DNA of 64,000 bases from Anaerolineales bacterium. GTDB taxonomy: Bacteria > Chloroflexota > Anaerolineae > Aggregatilineales > UBA2796. Position numbers and translations under genes: made by a program. The notes below the pieces were generated by a model. It saw nothing but the letters and a program-made list of their open reading frames with translations. It did no database searches and had not been told where the DNA came from. Below, piece after piece: positions 9,018-18,810 of this stretch. Location of the stretch: the NCBI GenBank assembly GCA_015075625.1, contig JABTTZ010000001.1:1116001-1180000 (forward strand), written 5' to 3'. Each line of letters begins with the position of its first letter. The first letter of the stretch is position 1.

Positions 9018-10262
9018 ATGGCGTCTATCTGGTTTCTGAGCGCCCCCTTAGCGGGGCATGCCGATTGGGGCGGGATGCTCAAAACGGCGCAGAGCCTCCA
9101 ACGGCGCGGTCACGATGTGCTGTGGGTTTCCCAACCCGCCCTTGAAGAGTTGATCGCCGAGTCAGGCATCCCCTTTGCCGCCATTGCCGAGACGGGGTGG
9201 CACTTTCCGCCCCCACTCCCCGACAGCGCGGGGATGTCTCCCGCCGAAGGAATGTTTTTACGCTACCGTCGGGCGCTGGATACATGGCTGAACGAGGCGC
9301 TGATTCCTGCGGCAGTGGAGGCAATCCTCGCCCTTGCCAACGAGCGCGGCACGCCCGCCACCTTCGTCAGCGATCCCTTCCTCACCGCCGCCGCCCTCGC
9401 CGCTGAAGCACTCAATGTCCCCCTTATTGCTGCCGGATGGGGGGCAGGTCAGCCGCTTGATGAGGATCGTCTGTACGCTGTCCAGCGCGACTTAGGGGCG
9501 ATCAGCCGCGAACGGATCGCTGCTCTGACGGCACATTTGGGGCTGCGCGGGATCAATTTCTCTGGGGGGGCAGCACCCTTTATGGAAAGCCCATACCTCC
9601 ATCTCACCTATTTCAGCCCCTCGTGGTATCAGGGTGACCCCCCCTTCCTACCCCAAACCGAGCATGTGGGGGGAATCGTCACCGCGCCGCGCTCCCCCGC
9701 GCCGGAGTGGTTGAGCGCTCTCCCGCCTGACGCGCCGTTGGCGCTCATCACCTTGGGGAGCGTCTTTACTGGTGATTTAGGCTTTTTTGCATGGTCGGCG
9801 CAAGCGGCGGCAAGGCTAGGGATGATTCCCCTCGTGGTGATCGGACGGCTGCCGATCACCGCCGAGGACAAGGCAAAGCTGAAGGCGGCACTTCCCCCCG
9901 GCACACGCCTCTTGAGGTGGGTGGACTATGATCAGGTTTTCCCCCGTTTGCAGGTGATCATTCATCACGGGGGGATGGGGACGACGCACCGCGCCGTGAT
10001 TCAGGGACTGCCCCAGGTGGTTGTCCCCCATGCGGCGGATCAACGCGGGCAAGCGCGGCGCATTGCCCAAGCGAAGGTCGGCTTGAACCTCTCTGCCCAT
10101 GATGTCCGGCGTGGACAGCTTCTCCCCGCCATTCGTGCGGTGACGACAGATAGGAAGGTGGCAGAGAACGCCCGCGCCCTCGCCGCCGAATTCGCCTCAT
10201 TGGGTGGGGTGGATCGTGCTGCGGAGCGGATTGAGATGGTCATTAAGGATGCGGGGGGGTAA
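9018..10262 (+). CDS. GT1-type glycosyltransferase (UGT/macrolide-glycosyltransferase-like)
   Basis: The product is 414 aa from the ATG at 9018 (GAAAGG at 9007-9012). The longer frame to 8841 overlaps cdsA and is disfavoured. It has two Rossmann domains typical of GT-B enzymes. The N-terminus reads [36 protein letters not shown], and the C-terminal donor-binding region is [48 protein letters not shown], the HxGxGT/PxxxDQ motif of the UDP-glycosyltransferase (GT1) family. No signal peptide or membrane span is seen. Its position after uppS-cdsA suggests a lipid acceptor (inference). It converges on, and overlaps by 20 bp, the ferredoxin gene on the other strand. Confidence 0.88.
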   Translation: MASIWFLSAPLAGHADWGGMLKTAQSLQRRGHDVLWVSQPALEELIAESGIPFAAIAETGWHFPPPLPDSAGMSPAEGMFLRYRRALDTWLNEALIPAAVEAILALANERGTPATFVSDPFLTAAALAAEALNVPLIAAGWGAGQPLDEDRLYAVQRDLGAISRERIAALTAHLGLRGINFSGGAAPFMESPYLHLTYFSPSWYQGDPPFLPQTEHVGGIVTAPRSPAPEWLSALPPDAPLALITLGSVFTGDLGFFAWSAQAAARLGMIPLVVIGRLPITAEDKAKLKAALPPGTRLLRWVDYDQVFPRLQVIIHHGGMGTTHRAVIQGLPQVVVPHAADQRGQARRIAQAKVGLNLSAHDVRRGQLLPAIRAVTTDRKVAENARALAAEFASLGGVDRAAERIEMVIKDAGG

Positions 10263-10572
10263 CGCTTGCCAACCGGTAAAAAATTGCCTCTTGAACCGGC
10301 TTTCCCTCACGTAGATGTTCGTTGATGATGCGCTTCAGCAGCGCCTCATCGACATGGTGATACCAAATCCCCTCTGGGTAGACAACCAGCAGCGGACCCG
10401 CCGTGCAAACCCCCAAACACGGCGTGATGCCCCGTTTGACGCGCAGCGGGTTTGTGTAATGGGCAAGATCGCCAAGCAGTCCGGGCAGTTTGGCGTAGAG
10501 TTCCGCCGCCTTCCCGTCAGGGTCGCAGAATGTGCCGGTACAGATAAACAGGTGGCGGCTGTACACCGTCAT
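10243..10572 (-). CDS. Thioredoxin-like [2Fe-2S] ferredoxin-domain protein
   Basis: The core protein is about 109 aa and resembles the thioredoxin-fold 2Fe-2S ferredoxin family (the NuoE C-terminal fold and shethna-type ferredoxins). Four cysteines fit cluster binding: [10 protein letters not shown] (Cys11, Cys16) and [21 protein letters not shown] (Cys52, Cys56), followed by the characteristic [23 protein letters not shown]. It probably carries electrons for an unidentified partner. The ATG at 10572 is chosen because family homology begins there. The frame stays open to a TTG at 10635, and neither start has a strong Shine-Dalgarno, so 21 extra N-terminal residues are possible. The 3' end overlaps the glycosyltransferase gene. 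Confidence 0.85.
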   Translation of the reverse strand: MTVYSRHLFICTGTFCDPDGKAAELYAKLPGLLGDLAHYTNPLRVKRGITPCLGVCTAGPLLVVYPEGIWYHHVDEALLKRIINEHLREGKPVQEAIFYRLASVTPPHP

Positions 10573-10768
10573 GGGACTTATCGGATGTTCGTTTGGCACG
10601 ATGGATGGCTTCTCACCCCTTGCATCACTACACAAAGATAAATAAAACGTTGGACAATACTTAAATATTCCCTAAGTGTAAGCCCAAAGGGTATGGATCA
10701 CAACCATCATTGGTGGGCGATACCCCTTTCCGCATGGATGCTGGAAAGGGGCATGATCGGGTGTGGGG

Positions 10769-13700
10769 TTACCCGCCCGGTGTGCGGGTGATCGCTGGCG
10801 GCACGCCCGGTGGCGGATTGCCGCCGCCCGGTGGAGGGCTGCCGCCGCCCGGTGGAGGGTTGCCGCCGCCCGGTGGAGGGTTGCCGCCGCCCGGTGGAGG
10901 GCTGCCGCCGCCCGGTGGAGGGCTGCCGCCGCCCGGTGGTGGGCTGCCCATCGGGCGAAACCCTGTACAGGTTGGCGGGGCGGTTTGAAGGTTAAACTCC
11001 TCGCGCTCCTTTGGCAGTAAGTCTTGGTAACCGAGCGCAATCAGGCGCTCACAAATTGCCCCCGTCGTGCGCGTTCCGTCGGTATAGGCAAAGCGGGTCA
11101 GGCGCTCCCTACCCCCCATAATCAACCGTGATCCATCGGCAGCAAGGGCAAACATTTCTAAACCACCCGCCACATCAAAGCGACGGATGATTGTCCCTAC
11201 ATTGTTTTTCAGGTCAACTTGAATGACTCGCGTCCGGTCACTAAGGGCATAGAGGTATGCCCCGTCGGGCGAGGCGGCAATCTGGGTTATCCCCCCCTGC
11301 CGAACCTCAATCCGCCGCGCCCGCCCTAGCTGGCGCGGGGTGGTTAGGTAAAGCGTCCCATCGGTCAAGGCATAAAAGAGCGTTTCACCATCGGCGCTGA
11401 AGGCAAGGCTGGTGATATTTTGCTCATGCTCAAAGAGCGAGGTATCCAGAATGTCGCCATCGGGCAGATGGTAGACGGAAAGCGTATTAAAGACGGCAAC
11501 CGCCAGGAGACTGCCATCGGCAGAGATTGCCAGCGCATCACCGCCAATGAACCCCTCTAAAGGCAGTACCAGCCGTTCCGTTCCGGTGGCAATTTCCCAC
11601 AGGCTGATGCCGTCATCAAAAATGAGGAGGACATACTTCCCATCCCCGACAAAATAGACCTCAAAGGGAAAGATGTCGCCCCCGGCGCCGTCCGCCAATG
11701 AAAAATCATGAATCACCTCTAAGGTGGTTGTGTCATAGACCTGAAGGTGTGGCAGATTCCCCTTTCCAGAACTCGTCACGGCAACGGCGTTTCCATCGGC
11801 GCTTAGGTCTGGATAGGAATAGGTTTGCAACGCCCCCCGTGCCGAGGATGTTTCAACATCCCACAAAATTGCCCGAATCACATCCTTCTCAGCGGCGGTG
11901 GTCAGCGCCAGATTGTTCCCGACAGAATAGGCAACATCAAGAACCGCCGCTTGGTGTCCCAACAAAAGGGAGCTATTCGGCTCTTGAAGACGCCATGTAT
12001 AGATCACCGTATCTTCGCCAGCGCTTAGGAATGCCTGCCCCCTATCAATAAACTGAACGCTGTAGACAGACGCCGCATGAGCGCGGTAAACACGAATAGG
12101 GAGAGACACCGTAGGATCGGAAATATCCCACAGACGCACCGTGCCATCTTCGCCAGCCGTGAGTGCATAATGAGCATCGGGCGAAATCGCCATATCGTAA
12201 ATCGACCCGACATGCCCATCCAACGTGTTGCTCATGAGCAGGGAATCGACGCTGCCGCCGACAACAACCAGTTCAAAAAACTTGATCAACCCTTCGTCAA
12301 GGGCGGCAATCAAAAAATCACGGTTGATTGGGTTGCCCGCCTCATCGACCATCTGGCGGGTGACTACACGGGCAATGCCCACCCGTATCGATCCTGTCGC
12401 AATCTCGTGAAGTACCTCAAAGGAGGCGCGATCCACAAGGGTGATGACTCCGCCATAGCCGCTGACGACAAGCATACGTTCGTCGGGGGTCAGGGTAATT
12501 CCTTCTGGCTGCCACTCCATCGTCTGTATTTGGCGGGGGGTATTTTCCGCCACAGACCATTGGGTAACGCTGCTATCGCTGCTGGTGGCAAAATAGGTCT
12601 GGCTATCCGAAAGCCATACCAGTGCGGAGATCAGGTCTCGATTAAAAAACGTTTTGTACACTAATGTCCCATTAGGGATGCTCCATAGGCGAATGGCGTA
12701 ATCTGCCCCTCCGGTGGCAAGGTACTTCCCATCGGGAGAAAGTGACAACGCGGTGACTCCTATCCCCTGATTTGACCACGTCTTGATCTGGGCATAAGTG
12801 CGGGCGTCGTGAAGGAAAATCATCCCATTCTCGTCGCCGCTGACGATATAGCGCCCGGCTAAATCGCTGCCTAGGTCAGCGATCATGGCGTTATGAACGT
12901 CAAGCCGCCGTTGGGGGAGCGGCAGCGGTAGAGTGAGGGCGTTATCCGCCTCATCCAGTGCGGGTTGAACGGGCGACGAATTCAAGGCTTGAATCGCCAA
13001 AACGCCAACCAAGTGAGGGCGTCGCCCCGACGCGGCGATACTGCTTGCCGCCGACGCCAAGCGCAGCGCGTTGGCGTGGGCAAGGCTTATTTCCGCATCT
13101 TTCAGGGCGGCAACAGCCGTCCCTTCGTTGTTCAGCGCTGCGCCCTGTGCTACTGTTGCCGTTGCCGCATTATTCGCGGCGAGGTCGGCATTTGCCCTTG
13201 CGGTGGCGGCGCTGTTCAGGGCGTTGCCCTGTGCTACTGTTGCCGTTGCCGCATTATTCGCGGCGAGGTCGGCATTTGCCCTTGCGGTGGCGGCGCTGTT
13301 CAAGGCGTCGCCTTGTGCCACTGTGGCAGTGACGGCATTCTCAATGGCGCGTGCCTCGTTCACAACGGAATCATTGCGAGCGCGTAAGGCCAAAACGCCT
13401 AACCCTGCCATAACAACCGTGCCGAGGGCGAAAAAGAGCAAAAACGCCCGCAAACGGCGTGCATTGCGCTGTTGGGCGGCGGCGGCTGCCTGTGCCGATT
13501 GCGCCGCTTGTTTTGCCAAGTCCAGTTCACGGGCGACACGTTCTTTTTCCTCGCGTTCGCGGCGCTTCACTGTTTCGGCGCTGGCACGGATATAGGCGCT
13601 TTCATCAGCGCTGAGGGCGGCGGTGGAGTCGCTGAGGAGCGCTTCGTACTGCCCTAGCCGCGCTCCTTCGGCAAGGAAACTACTGTCCCGTCCGGCGTTC

Positions 13701-15895
13701 ACCCATTCCACCGTTGCCGCAGAGAGCCGCCGTCCGGTGCGGATTGCCTCGCGGTTTGTATCCAGCCACTCCCGCAGGCGAGACCATGTGCGGATAAGCG
13801 CTTCGTGGGCAACCTCCACTGTTGGGATGCGCGTTTCGGGGTCGCGGTCAAAGGTGAGCAGGCGATACTTGGCAAAGGTATCCATCACGGCTTGGATCAG
13901 GGAGGCATTGACTGCCGCGCTGAATTCCGTCTGACGGGCGCGGCGGCGTGTATCTTCTGTGCCTTCGCCAAGCGTCACCAACCGCAAGAAAATCGTCTCT
14001 ACGGCAATCTGCTGTTCGGGGGGAAGGCTCAGATAGAGTTCATCGGCGCGGCGGGCAAGCGCCCCTAACACCCCTCCCATCTCCCGATACGAGTCTAAGA
14101 TGAGGGTATTTTTCCGCCGCCGCTCAAAAAGTTCGGTAAGCGCATATTGCAAGAGGGGCAGCGCCCCCGCCTGATCGCCCACATCGCTCACAATCGTCTC
14201 AACCAGCCCGGGCTCTAGGGTTAGCCCAACGCGGCGGGCGGGACCAGTGACCGCCTGCCCTAGTTCCTCGGCAGAAAGGGGGAGGACAACTTCCGTCCGT
14301 TCGCGCATCAGCGTTCCAAAGGTGGGGTGCAGCAGCGGACGATCATAGAAATCGGCGCGGAGCGTGACGACCACCCAAAAGCGGCTGTTCGGCTCGTTGA
14401 TGGCGGCGGCGATGTTGTCTAAAAAGCGCCCCGCCTCGGAATCTCTGCGGGCTTGGGTAAAGGCTTCCTCGAATTGATCAATGACCAAGACGACCTGATT
14501 ACCCCCCGGCGAAAGATCACGCAGGGCGTTTAGCAAGCCGCGCTCATCCGCCATAAATTGGCTGACAAGGGTTTCGATCTCTTGGGGGATACTGGCAACC
14601 GTCAGCAGCGCCGCCGCCAATTCGTGAAGGGGCTGTGTGCCGGGCATCATCTCGGCGTAGAACCAGCGCCCTGAGCCGGGCAAGCCGTTTCGTCGCAGCG
14701 CGGGAATCACCCCTGCCTTCACCACGCTTGACTTTCCCGACCCGCTAGGACCAACCACTGCTAAAAACCGGACAAGGGCGTGTTTTTCGACCAGCCGCCC
14801 AAGCAAGCGCATGATGAGTGCCTCGCGCCCGAAGAAGTCGGCGGCGTCCACCTCGCTAAAGGCGCGTAAGCCTTTGTAGGGGTTTTCAGCGTTGGGCAGC
14901 AGAATGCTGATCACCCGCTCCCCCGTCGTATGATCCATCACATCATCTTCGTGAAACAACACATCATGTTCTAAGGGATCGATCAAGAGCAGTGACGAGT
15001 CGCTCACCAATGACGGTTTTGCTGGCTGGACTGCCTCCCGAAAAGCACGCGCCATCGCCCGCGCATCGGGAAAACGGTCTGTTGGCGATTTTGCCGTCGC
15101 TTGTTGTAAAACGCTGTCCAGCGCTCCCACCATTGGCAGATGGGGGAGTTCGGAACGGAGCGAGGGGAGCGGCTGATTTAAATGGCTAAAAATGAGTTGG
15201 GTCGAACTGAGATCGCCCATAAAAGGGCGCTTCCCCGTCAGCAGTTCGTAAAGGACAATGCCCAACGCATACAAATCGGTTTGGGGGGAAACGGGAATGC
15301 CCATGATTTGTTCGGGGGCAAGGTAAGCGGGTGAGCCAACGATCATCTCGCCTTCCTCAACCCGTGCCGGGGATGGGCTATCGCCCGACGAGGCATTCGC
15401 CGTATGAAGCAGCTTGGCAATACCAAAATCGGCAAGGTAAGTGTTATCTTCCATATCGAGCAAGATGTTATCGGGCTTGATGTCGCGGTGGACAACGCCT
15501 GCGCGGTGCGCCGCCATAAGCGCACCAGCAATCTGATCGAGGTAGTCGGTCAGTTCTTCGGGAGAAAGGCGTATTTTTTGGATCAAACGCAGACGCAGGT
15601 TGCCGCCAGGGACATAGCGCATGATGATGTACGCGCCGCTTGGATCACGCCAATAATCGTAGAGGGGGATGATGTGCGGGTGTTCAAGGCGGGCGACAAG
15701 ATGTGCCTCCGCTTCAAAGTTCGTGATGAACTGATCTTGGTTGGCAAATTCAGGCAAAATCACTTTGACGGCGACATCACGTCCGACAACCGCTTGATGG
15801 GCGAGATAGACCTCCCCAAAACCGCCCGCGCCAAGCAAGCGGCGGAGTTCATAGCCGCGCACCATCTTGCCAAAAAGTCCCGTGTTATCGGTCAT
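10769..15895 (-). CDS. Ser/Thr protein kinase - STAND NTPase - WD40 giant signalling protein
   Basis: The product is 1708 aa. Residues 1-290 are a Hanks-type kinase: GAGGFGEVYLAH (P-loop), VAVKVI (Lys), HRDIKPDNILLD (catalytic loop), DFGIAK (DFG), and SPAYLAPEQ. About residues 345-760 form an nSTAND-type ATPase: NPYKGLRAFSEVDAADFFGRE, Walker A GPSGSGKSS near 382, and Walker B VVLVIDQFEEAF. A coiled-coil-prone stretch with Ala/Arg/Glu precedes one membrane span (about 815-840, FLLFFALGTVVMAGLGVLAL). Then come 28-residue Ala/Asn-rich repeats and about seven to ten WD40-like blades (about 985-1640; for example GSIYDMAISPDAHYALTAGEDGTVRLWDI). The tail is seven PPPGGG(N/S) heptads. The architecture suggests an ATP-gated sensor that phosphorylates cytosolic targets. 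The ATG at 15895 lies 11 bp before the kinase motif region and fits the family. Confidence 0.93.
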   Translation of the reverse strand: MTDNTGLFGKMVRGYELRRLLGAGGFGEVYLAHQAVVGRDVAVKVILPEFANQDQFITNFEAEAHLVARLEHPHIIPLYDYWRDPSGAYIIMRYVPGGNLRLRLIQKIRLSPEELTDYLDQIAGALMAAHRAGVVHRDIKPDNILLDMEDNTYLADFGIAKLLHTANASSGDSPSPARVEEGEMIVGSPAYLAPEQIMGIPVSPQTDLYALGIVLYELLTGKRPFMGDLSSTQLIFSHLNQPLPSLRSELPHLPMVGALDSVLQQATAKSPTDRFPDARAMARAFREAVQPAKPSLVSDSSLLLIDPLEHDVLFHEDDVMDHTTGERVISILLPNAENPYKGLRAFSEVDAADFFGREALIMRLLGRLVEKHALVRFLAVVGPSGSGKSSVVKAGVIPALRRNGLPGSGRWFYAEMMPGTQPLHELAAALLTVASIPQEIETLVSQFMADERGLLNALRDLSPGGNQVVLVIDQFEEAFTQARRDSEAGRFLDNIAAAINEPNSRFWVVVTLRADFYDRPLLHPTFGTLMRERTEVVLPLSAEELGQAVTGPARRVGLTLEPGLVETIVSDVGDQAGALPLLQYALTELFERRRKNTLILDSYREMGGVLGALARRADELYLSLPPEQQIAVETIFLRLVTLGEGTEDTRRRARQTEFSAAVNASLIQAVMDTFAKYRLLTFDRDPETRIPTVEVAHEALIRTWSRLREWLDTNREAIRTGRRLSAATVEWVNAGRDSSFLAEGARLGQYEALLSDSTAALSADESAYIRASAETVKRREREEKERVARELDLAKQAAQSAQAAAAAQQRNARRLRAFLLFFALGTVVMAGLGVLALRARNDSVVNEARAIENAVTATVAQGDALNSAATARANADLAANNAATATVAQGNALNSAATARANADLAANNAATATVAQGAALNNEGTAVAALKDAEISLAHANALRLASAASSIAASGRRPHLVGVLAIQALNSSPVQPALDEADNALTLPLPLPQRRLDVHNAMIADLGSDLAGRYIVSGDENGMIFLHDARTYAQIKTWSNQGIGVTALSLSPDGKYLATGGADYAIRLWSIPNGTLVYKTFFNRDLISALVWLSDSQTYFATSSDSSVTQWSVAENTPRQIQTMEWQPEGITLTPDERMLVVSGYGGVITLVDRASFEVLHEIATGSIRVGIARVVTRQMVDEAGNPINRDFLIAALDEGLIKFFELVVVGGSVDSLLMSNTLDGHVGSIYDMAISPDAHYALTAGEDGTVRLWDISDPTVSLPIRVYRAHAASVYSVQFIDRGQAFLSAGEDTVIYTWRLQEPNSSLLLGHQAAVLDVAYSVGNNLALTTAAEKDVIRAILWDVETSSARGALQTYSYPDLSADGNAVAVTSSGKGNLPHLQVYDTTTLEVIHDFSLADGAGGDIFPFEVYFVGDGKYVLLIFDDGISLWEIATGTERLVLPLEGFIGGDALAISADGSLLAVAVFNTLSVYHLPDGDILDTSLFEHEQNITSLAFSADGETLFYALTDGTLYLTTPRQLGRARRIEVRQGGITQIAASPDGAYLYALSDRTRVIQVDLKNNVGTIIRRFDVAGGLEMFALAADGSRLIMGGRERLTRFAYTDGTRTTGAICERLIALGYQDLLPKEREEFNLQTAPPTCTGFRPMGSPPPGGGSPPPGGGSPPPGGGNPPPGGGNPPPGGGSPPPGGGNPPPGVPPAITRTPGG
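10803..10947. repeat. 21-bp tandem repeat coding the PPPGGG tail
   Basis: About seven units of 21 bp (core CCGCCGCCCGGTGGAGGG) vary only at one or two positions, giving (N/S)PPPGGG heptads near the C-terminus of the kinase protein. Unit boundaries stay in frame, so copy-number change would alter tail length without a frameshift. Confidence 0.9.
13142..13309. repeat. Two near-identical 84-bp repeats inside the kinase gene
   Basis: Copies start at 13142 and 13226 and are almost identical; a decayed third copy begins at about 13310. Each encodes 28 residues of the type NAATATVAQGNALNSAATAR, placed between the membrane span and the WD40 region, probably as an extended or coiled spacer. Confidence 0.88.
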
Positions 15896-15937
15896 GTCGT
15901 TCCTTCGCCCTTCTCGCTGAACCCTTCCGCCTGAACG

Positions 15938-17392
15938 TTAACCCTTCACGCGCACCGGCGCACCCGTGACACAATCGACAATATCGATCAGGGGTGATTC
16001 GGTATGCGCTGCCTCGGCAACCATCTGACACAGCAAAAGCGCCCGCCGCACAACATCCTCAAGCGGTGTGTGCGCTCCCCCTTCAACCATCGCCCGCAGC
16101 ACATTCGGTTCTGTCCCGCTAAAGCGCAAGTTCACCCGCCCGCCGCCGAACATCTCTAAGGTTTCGCGCTTTTTGCCTTCCAAACCGGGCAAGGCAGTCA
16201 GATCGAGGCGACGATCCAAATGGGCAGAGGCAATCACTTGCGGGTAACGCGGGATCGCCGCCGCCAAACTCGCCAACGATGCGCCGTCCGTCCGTTTGCG
16301 CCGTGCGCAAAGCGCCGCCAGACGCAGCGCCGTATAAATGCCATCCCCGGCGGTCAGGTTATTTTCCCGAAGAATGATATGTCCGGCTTGTTCGCCGCCG
16401 AGGGTATACCCCCCCTTGCGCATTGCTTCCATGACATAGCGATCCCCCACTTTCGTCCGCAGCAGGGTGATCCCTTCCCGCCGCAGAAAGTCCTCTAAGC
16501 CGCTGTTGCTCATCTCCGTAGCGACGACAGTTTCACCGGTCAGCAGTCCAGCGTTTTTGAGGTCCACAGCGAGAATTCCTAAGAGGTGATCCCCATCGAC
16601 CAGCATCCCATCGGGCGTCACACAGACGAGACGATCCGCATCACCATCAAAAGCAAAGCCCATATCAGCGTGGCGTTTGTGGATCATCGTCAGAAGGTCA
16701 GTCCGATCTCGGCGGACATATTCGCTGCCCGCCTCGACGTTGATATTGAAGCCATCGGGGTCGGCATTGATGGTAAATACAGAAGCCCCCGCCCGCCAGA
16801 ACGCCCCCGGCGCAAGGAAGAAGCCCGCTCCATTGGCCATGTCCAAAATGATGGTCAGGTTCTCCAAGCCGATTCCAGCGCACGCCTTGAGCAGATCGCG
16901 CTCGTAAGCGTCGGTATCCATGTGGTGGTAGGTGAGCCGTCCGGGGAAGGCGCTGAGCGGGGTGTGCTGCCCATCCACAAGGCGGATGATCGCCTGTTCA
17001 GCCTCATCGTTCAGTTTGTAGCCATCCGCGCCAAAGACTTTGATTCCGTTCTGTTCGGCGGGGTTATGGCTGGCAGTGATCATGATTCCTAGCGCGTGGT
17101 GTTCGGCAACGGTGAGGTAGGCAATCCCCGGTGTGCTGATCACGCGGCGATCTACAACGGTGATTCCCTCCGCCAGCAGCCCTAGCGCCAGCGTATGGGC
17201 GAGGAAGTCGCTGCTGATGCGCGGATCACGTCCGAGGATCACCGTGCCGAGGTCTGCCTTATTGGGCTGTGCGGTGGTTTTCAGCCACACCCCAAGCGCC
17301 CGCCCAATAGCGAATACGGTGGTGGGATCAAGGGGAAATTCCCCCGCCACGCCGCGAATACCATCTGTGCCAAACTGAAGGTGTGTTGTCAT
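15938..17392 (-). CDS. glmM: Phosphoglucosamine mutase
   Basis: This enzyme converts glucosamine-6-phosphate to glucosamine-1-phosphate on the route to UDP-GlcNAc and peptidoglycan. The 484-aa length is slightly above the usual 445. The start FGTDGIRGVAGEFPLDP is the family N-terminus; the active-site serine loop is IMITASHNPAEQNGIKVFGADGYKL; the metal loop is FAFDGDADRLVCVTPDG; the sugar loop is GGEQAGHIILRENNLTAGDG; and the phosphate-binding loop LRFSGTEPNVLRAMVEG is in domain IV. The ATG at 17392 is preferred over the longer frame to 17437 because homology begins there. A phosphomannomutase of the same superfamily is an alternative, but the FGTDGIRG start favours GlmM. It lies 42 bp upstream of the kinase gene on the same strand. 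Confidence 0.92.
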   Translation of the reverse strand: MTTHLQFGTDGIRGVAGEFPLDPTTVFAIGRALGVWLKTTAQPNKADLGTVILGRDPRISSDFLAHTLALGLLAEGITVVDRRVISTPGIAYLTVAEHHALGIMITASHNPAEQNGIKVFGADGYKLNDEAEQAIIRLVDGQHTPLSAFPGRLTYHHMDTDAYERDLLKACAGIGLENLTIILDMANGAGFFLAPGAFWRAGASVFTINADPDGFNINVEAGSEYVRRDRTDLLTMIHKRHADMGFAFDGDADRLVCVTPDGMLVDGDHLLGILAVDLKNAGLLTGETVVATEMSNSGLEDFLRREGITLLRTKVGDRYVMEAMRKGGYTLGGEQAGHIILRENNLTAGDGIYTALRLAALCARRKRTDGASLASLAAAIPRYPQVIASAHLDRRLDLTALPGLEGKKRETLEMFGGGRVNLRFSGTEPNVLRAMVEGGAHTPLEDVVRRALLLCQMVAEAAHTESPLIDIVDCVTGAPVRVKG

Positions 17393-17814
17393 AGGTGTCT
17401 GTAGTGTTTCTCGCTGTGTACGGCACGATTGTATCATAGGTGAGCGGGTTGGCTGGATCGTCCCTCGCGGAGTCGTGCTATAATAGGCAGTATCGATGGT
17501 TTCGATTGAGAAGGTTATGCGTAGTGTAAAACGTCTACATCAAATTTACCTGCCCCCCTCGTTTTTCTTCCATCGGCGCAGTCTCAACACGCGCCGGGCG
17601 GATGATCACTGACTTCCCTTTTCACCATCAACTGAATAGTCGCTACGCCACCCGCTGATCGCGCCTAGCGCCAGAGTCAGCACGGGGATGGTTTTGCTTA
17701 CCTGTGGATTGGGGAATCCCAAATCATCGGGCATCTGGCGACAGAACAATCGTTCGTTTCTCCTTGAGATAACAGGTGTACAGACAAAAGAGCATGTGAT
17801 TGGATTGATTTCCT
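17393..17814. other. Divergent intergenic region with -10 box and a 31-codon ORF
   Basis: There is no long gene in these 422 bp. A perfect TATAAT lies at 17479-17484 without a convincing -35. A small ORF runs from the ATG at 17517 to the TGA at 17612 (31 residues, MRSVKRLHQIYLPPSFFFHR..., strongly basic). It is preceded by GAGAAGG only 2 nt before the ATG, which is tight for a ribosome site. A minus-strand TATGAT/TACAAT cluster at 17429-17438 may belong to glmM. All of these are weak calls. Confidence 0.35.
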
Positions 17815-18810
17815 ATGGTTACGTTTCTTGCACGCGGCAAACCAAGCACCGCCAACGCCGCGCTGCTCATCATGATTTTGGCGGCAGCCTGCTGGGGACT
17901 GGGAACTGTCCTCAGCAAATTTACCCTCGAACACATCCCCCCGATCACCCTGATGGTGATCGAACTAAGCGCCAGTTGCAGCCTGTTGTGGGCAATGTTG
18001 ATCGCCAGCGGCGGGCATAAGGGGCTGAGGTGGAAAACTATCCGTCGCGGGTGGGCGGGCATCTTAGAACCTGGGAGCGCCTTCGCCCTGTGCGCCGTCG
18101 GGCTGACCATGACCAGCGCGACGAACGCCTCGCTCATTGGTGTCACAGAGCCGGTGATCGTCGTCATTTTGGCGGCGTGTTTCCTGCGCGAGCGAACCTC
18201 CCGACGTTTGTTGACGTTTGTTGGCTTGGCATTGGCGGGAACGCTCTTTATTTCGGGGAGTGAGGGCGGCGCGGGGGGGACGGATACCCTCATGGGCAAC
18301 GCGCTTGTTTTGGGGAGCGCCGCCTGTGCCGCGTTATACACCATTGTGACGCGGCGGGCGGCGCAGAGCGTCCCCCCGCTGACGCTTGCCGCTCTGCAAC
18401 AAAGTTTCGGGTTGGCGTTTGTGATCCTCTTGCTGCCGCTGGAATGGGTGGGGAATGGCGGGACAGCATGGGCGAGTGTGCGGGCGGGCTTCTCCCTTGA
18501 GAGCCTTCTTTGGGCAGCCCTGACGGGGATCATCGGCAGCGGCTTGGCATTTTTGCTCTATTTATCGGCGCTGCGCTACGTGACGGCGACTCAAGCAGCG
18601 CTGGTGATGACGGCGATTCCCCTCTTTGGGGTGGCGGGGGCGGTGGTGCTGTTGGGGGAGGTCTTGACGGCAGTCCATATTGTGGGGGGTGGGCTGATCG
18701 CTGCCGTGCTGATGCGCCTGCGGGTGGAGGGACATTCACCCCCGCCCCTTGCCGGAGAGAGAGGGCTAGGGGGTGAGGGCGCAGAAATCAGGCGAAATAT
18801 TTACCGATGA
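17815..18810 (+). CDS. EamA/DMT-family transporter with repeat-derived tail
   Basis: This 331-aa inner-membrane protein has ten hydrophobic spans in two homologous halves, as in drug/metabolite exporters of the EamA family (AACWGLGTVLSKFTLEHIPPITLMVIELSAS in the first half; LWAALTGIIGSGLAFLLYLSALRYVTATQAALVMTAIPLFGVAGAVVLLGE in the second). The substrate is unknown. The last 22 residues after the tenth span (HSPPPLAGERGLGGEG...) are encoded by a CCCC/GGGG-rich intergenic-type repeat, so the natural stop was probably lost or displaced by a repeat insertion. The 3' end overlaps mtnP by 23 bp in convergent orientation. Confidence 0.88.
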   Translation: MVTFLARGKPSTANAALLIMILAAACWGLGTVLSKFTLEHIPPITLMVIELSASCSLLWAMLIASGGHKGLRWKTIRRGWAGILEPGSAFALCAVGLTMTSATNASLIGVTEPVIVVILAACFLRERTSRRLLTFVGLALAGTLFISGSEGGAGGTDTLMGNALVLGSAACAALYTIVTRRAAQSVPPLTLAALQQSFGLAFVILLLPLEWVGNGGTAWASVRAGFSLESLLWAALTGIIGSGLAFLLYLSALRYVTATQAALVMTAIPLFGVAGAVVLLGEVLTAVHIVGGGLIAAVLMRLRVEGHSPPPLAGERGLGGEGAEIRRNIYR

